From Bartonella grahamii subsp. shimonis (GTDB taxonomy: Bacteria; Pseudomonadota; Alphaproteobacteria; Rhizobiales; Rhizobiaceae), in assembly GCF_036327415.1 (NCBI RefSeq), contig NZ_CP123961.1, positions 372,001 to 436,000 on the forward strand: a stretch of DNA of 64,000 nucleotides, written 5' to 3'. Each line of letters begins with the position of its first letter. Positions within the stretch are counted from its first letter, which is position 1. Both the position numbers and the translations under genes were made by a program. The notes beneath the pieces were generated by a model that was not told the origin of the DNA, did no database searches, and saw nothing but the letters and a program-made list of their open reading frames with translations. This document shows, in pieces, positions 61,038 through 64,000 of this stretch.

Positions 61038-62036
61038 CTAGACGAGTAGGTTTTGGGAAAATTGACCATGTGGACGAAATCGCCAGAGATAACTTGGCAA
61101 GAATGCAGCCATTGCTCTGGGGGTAATTCCCACACCTTCTAGAGTATATCCATTCTCTATAGCCTCTTTAGAAACAATGTTATCCATTTGCAAAAAACGT
61201 ATCTGATTGGCTGTTACAAGTGTTGGTACAAAAGGCAATTTACCGATAGTTCCAAAAAATCCTCCAATCAATAGACCAACAGAAAGGGGCATGGATAGGA
61301 TTGTTTTTTTACGGTGAATAATTTTGAGTATATTTTCAAGAGTATTTTGGAAGGTGATAATCTGAGGACCACCAAGATCATAATTTTTTCCCCAAGAAAC
61401 CTGTCCATCTAAAGCGCGCGCGATAAACTCAGCAACGTCACCAACATACACGGGTTGCAATTTGCTTTGCCCACCTCCAAAAAGAGGCATAATCGGTAAA
61501 AAACGTGACAAATCTGCTAAGGTGTTAAAGAAACAATCCTCTGGTCCAAAGATAACGGATGGACGGATAATAATTGCTTGAGGATGCTTGTTATGAATGA
61601 TTTGTTCACCCATGAACTTAACACGTGCATAAAGACATGAAGCATTCTCGTTAGCCACAAGTGTTGATGTATAGATGAGTGGAATAGCAGCTTCTGCTGT
61701 TAATTCAGCAACATTATAAACGCCATCAATTTGTGTGTTTTTAAAATTCGATTGACTTGCTTGTTTTAAGCTACCAGGCAAAAACACTGCTGCATCAGCT
61801 CCAAGCAATGCGCGTTCAACAGAGGCACGATGCTTGATATCCGTTTTAAGCATTTGGGTTTGTCCTACTTCTCCTATTTGGAGCATGTAATAAGCTTTTT
61901 GAGGACAACGAACAGCAATACGAACGCGATATCCCCGCTTAGTCAAAGTCTCAACGACATGTCTTCCTACAAAACCAGATCCGCCAAAAACAGTAATAAG
62001 TTTAGGATGTTGATAAAGTGCACAATCAAGTTGCAT
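61038..62036 (-). CDS. NDUFA9-like complex I NAD(P)-binding protein
   Basis: Atypical short-chain dehydrogenase/reductase of the NDUFA9/39-kDa subunit type. It has 332 residues. The Rossmann motif is ITVFGGSGFVGRHVVETL near residues 14-31, followed by RVRIAVRCP, YTSTLVANENAS and IIRPSVIFGPED, typical of the family. Alphaproteobacterial members associate with NADH:ubiquinone oxidoreductase and may aid assembly; catalysis is doubtful. No nuo gene lies nearby. It follows folC by 43 bases on the same strand. Confidence 0.87.
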   Translation of the reverse strand: MQLDCALYQHPKLITVFGGSGFVGRHVVETLTKRGYRVRIAVRCPQKAYYMLQIGEVGQTQMLKTDIKHRASVERALLGADAAVFLPGSLKQASQSNFKNTQIDGVYNVAELTAEAAIPLIYTSTLVANENASCLYARVKFMGEQIIHNKHPQAIIIRPSVIFGPEDCFFNTLADLSRFLPIMPLFGGGQSKLQPVYVGDVAEFIARALDGQVSWGKNYDLGGPQIITFQNTLENILKIIHRKKTILSMPLSVGLLIGGFFGTIGKLPFVPTLVTANQIRFLQMDNIVSKEAIENGYTLEGVGITPRAMAAFLPSYLWRFRPHGQFSQNLLV

Positions 62037-62079
62037 GATTAAAAAGTCTATCTTTCAAAGCTTTTAAAATAATCAATTT

Positions 62080-63399
62080 CTAGCACGGAGGTGTTTTATT
62101 GTCACGCAAAATATCGCCCGCAAGATAAAGGGAACCACCAATAAGGACAATTGCCTCTTTATATTCTGCTCTAATCTTATGCAAAGCATCTTGTAGATGT
62201 GCTTGTGGAGTAGCAAAAATTCCTGCTTTTTGTGCTGATTCAGCTAAGTTTATTGGAGAGATACTGGCATTATTGTTAATCAGCGGTATCGTATATATTT
62301 TATCGACAAGGTTCGCTAAGGAACGAAAATAACCGACAGCATCTTTGGTATTGATCATGCCAGCAATCATAATAATGGGACGATCTGTTTTTTTTCTCCA
62401 TTGTATAAGTTCTGCCGCAATAACTTTTCCAGCAGCAGGATTGTGACCACCATCTAACCATAAATCAATATTAGGAGACAATTGATCAACCAAATGTCCT
62501 TGGATAAGATGTTGCATCCGTGCGGGCCAATAAATATTTTTCAAAGCGTCATTTATGGTTTGTTCTGAAAGTTGAAAACCCGCTTGCTCAACTGCTTCAA
62601 GAGATGCGCCAGCATTGGCAACTTGGTGGTCTCCAATAAGGTTAGGAAGTGAAAGATCCATGAGACCTTGATTGTTTTGAAAAACCATACGTCCATGTTC
62701 TTTATAACTTTGATAATCTTGATCAAATAGAGAATAAGGTGCTTTATTTTTATCGGCAAGGGGTATTAAAGTAGCAAGAGTTTCTTCATAATTTTGCTTC
62801 CCAATGACCACTGGAACGTTTGGTTTGATAATCCCTCCCTTTTGAAAAGCGATTTGAGCAATTGTGTTTCCAAGAAAGTTCTCATGATCATAATCAATGG
62901 GCATAATAAGCGATACAGCTGGTTTATTAATGACATTGGTAGCATCAAAACGTCCTCCCAACCCAACTTCTAAAATGACAACATCAGCTGGATGTATACT
63001 AAACAGCATAAAGGCAGCGGCTGTAAAAATTTCAAAAATAGTAATCGGCTCTTGACGATTTACTTTTATAATTTCACGGATTGTCTCAGCTAATTGGTTT
63101 TCTGTAACAAGTTGTCCACCTCCTTTTTGACCTAACCGGCAGCGTTCATTCCAGTTGACGAGATGAGGTGAGCTGTAGACATGAACGCAGTATCCTGCGC
63201 TTTCTAAAAGAGCACGGCAAATTGCTGAGGCAGATCCTTTACCATTTGTTCCAGCGATGTGAATAATGGGGGCAAGTTTTAAATGTGGATTACCAAGACG
63301 CTCTAAAAGGTGAACAATACGCTCTAAAGAAAGATCAAATTTTTTCGGATAATTTTTTAGTAAATCATCCACCACCTTTTGTATTTGGCTTTGTTGCAT
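62080..63399 (-). CDS. folC: Bifunctional folylpolyglutamate synthase / dihydrofolate synthase
   Basis: Mur-ligase-fold enzyme that makes dihydrofolate and adds glutamates. It has 439 residues. The P-loop is IHIAGTNGKGSASAICRAL near residues 46-64, and VVILEVGLGGRFDATNVI is the conserved central motif, with WLDGGHNPAAGKVI in the C-terminal domain. It starts 4 bases after the accD stop, the usual rhizobial accD-folC pair. Confidence 0.95.
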   Translation of the reverse strand: MQQSQIQKVVDDLLKNYPKKFDLSLERIVHLLERLGNPHLKLAPIIHIAGTNGKGSASAICRALLESAGYCVHVYSSPHLVNWNERCRLGQKGGGQLVTENQLAETIREIIKVNRQEPITIFEIFTAAAFMLFSIHPADVVILEVGLGGRFDATNVINKPAVSLIMPIDYDHENFLGNTIAQIAFQKGGIIKPNVPVVIGKQNYEETLATLIPLADKNKAPYSLFDQDYQSYKEHGRMVFQNNQGLMDLSLPNLIGDHQVANAGASLEAVEQAGFQLSEQTINDALKNIYWPARMQHLIQGHLVDQLSPNIDLWLDGGHNPAAGKVIAAELIQWRKKTDRPIIMIAGMINTKDAVGYFRSLANLVDKIYTIPLINNNASISPINLAESAQKAGIFATPQAHLQDALHKIRAEYKEAIVLIGGSLYLAGDILRDNKTPPC

Positions 63400-63403
63400 A
63401 AAT

Positions 63404-64000
63404 TTAAGCTGCTTTTGTTGCAGAAAGCGATGTTTGAGAGTCTGTTGGGGATGGATCGGAAGGGTTAAAAACAGCAGGACGTTTCATCATTAAACGTAAA
63501 AGACGTGCAATTGTTGTTTTCATTTCTAAACGCGATACAACCATATCAATCATACCATGTTCGAGCAGATATTCACTACTTTGAAAACCTTCTGGTAGGG
63601 TTTCGCGTATAGTTTGTTGAATCACACGTGGACCAGCAAAACCAATCATAGCGCCAGGTTCGGCAATGTGAATATCACCAAGCATGGCGTAAGAAGCAGT
63701 AACACCACCGGTGGTTGGATTAGTTAGCACAACAATATAGGGAAGTTTTGCTTCTTTTAACATTTCAATCGCTACTGTTGTACGAGGCATTTGCATCAAC
63801 GAGAGTGTTCCTTCTTGCATGCGCGCGCCACCAGAAGCAGAAAAAAGAACCAGCGGGCACCTTTCGGCAATAGCAGTATCAAAAGCTTTGATAATAGCTT
63901 CTCCTGAAGCCATACCGAGTGATCCACCCATAAAGGCGAAATCTTGAACGGTTGCAATAATTGGTAAGCCTTCAATCGTACCACGTGCACTTAAAATATT
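63404..64000 (-). CDS. accD: Acetyl-CoA carboxylase carboxyltransferase subunit beta, C-terminal part (cut by window edge)
   Basis: Beta subunit of the carboxyltransferase that makes malonyl-CoA for fatty acid synthesis. Only the last 198 codons are present; the frame is open to the right edge, where it reads [20 protein letters not shown]. The crotonase-like core is visible: [55 protein letters not shown] and [11 protein letters not shown]. The N-terminal zinc ribbon lies outside. The internal ATG at 63931 is not the start. Confidence 0.95.
   Translation of the reverse strand, partial: NILSARGTIEGLPIIATVQDFAFMGGSLGMASGEAIIKAFDTAIAERCPLVLFSASGGARMQEGTLSLMQMPRTTVAIEMLKEAKLPYIVVLTNPTTGGVTASYAMLGDIHIAEPGAMIGFAGPRVIQQTIRETLPEGFQSSEYLLEHGMIDMVVSRLEMKTTIARLLRLMMKRPAVFNPSDPSPTDSQTSLSATKAA

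Overview
The window is a chromosomal segment of an alphaproteobacterium of the order Hyphomicrobiales (Rhizobiales), almost certainly a Bartonella. The base composition is AT-rich and the proteins are rhizobial in type. The gene strings (mdh-sucC-sucD-sucA, dapF-mtaB-ftsY-ispZ, parB-parA-rsmG-mnmG-mnmE-rho, ppsR-maf-aroE-coaE-dnaQ, lptC-lptA-lptB-ptsN, ialB-rlmN, argG, lysK-prfC, addB-addA-trxA, ahcY, folC-accD) follow rhizobial order. The long decayed intergenic spaces, the IalB-type invasion protein and the missing rhizobial genes fit the reduced genome of a host-restricted Bartonella. I cannot name the species.

Layout. From 0 to 6 kb the TCA block (sucA partial, sucD, sucC, mdh) runs leftward with zapE and an Inh/Omp19-like lipoprotein. 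From 6 to 11 kb a rightward operon carries dapF, mtaB, ftsY and ispZ, followed by gloB. From 11.05 to 12.04 kb lies a decayed tandem duplication containing two wrecked copies of a small exported protein gene. From 12 to 19 kb a leftward block (parB, parA, rsmG, mnmG, mnmE, rho) carries three parS-like sites. From 19.0 to 19.6 kb an AT-rich gap with DnaA-box-like 9-mers is the best replication-origin candidate, because genes diverge from it on both sides. From 19.6 to 26.4 kb ppsR, maf, aroE, coaE, dnaQ and polA run rightward. A probable minus-strand small RNA with two anti-Shine-Dalgarno loops sits between dnaQ and polA. From 26 to 33 kb leftward genes dominate (EEP-family protein, BI-1 family protein, lspA, a SpoU methyltransferase, a class I methyltransferase, a LapA-domain protein, ihfB). 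They are interrupted by a 2-kb decayed stretch with a broken XRE-type regulator, phased T-tracts and repeat fragments. From 33.4 to 36.9 kb come the LPS export genes lptC, lptA and lptB and then ptsN. From 36.9 to 48 kb genes (ialB-like, rlmN, rhtB-like, argG, lysK, prfC) alternate with long non-coding gaps that hold copies of a degenerate dispersed repeat. From 48 to 55 kb lie addB, addA and trxA. From 55.9 to 64 kb leftward genes are tsaE, a PAS histidine kinase, ahcY, an NDUFA9-like protein, folC and accD (partial).

How it works together. Most genes are housekeeping: central carbon metabolism, chromosome segregation and replication start, tRNA and rRNA modification, DNA repair and recombination, LPS export, protein targeting and translation. 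The features that most deserve a second look are the small RNA next to polA, the loss of three of four proofreading catalytic residues in PolA, the parS/origin arrangement, the dispersed intergenic repeat family, the 524-bp duplication between gloB and parB, and the broken XRE regulator with a C7 tract. No tRNA, rRNA, CRISPR array, intact prophage or intact insertion sequence was seen.
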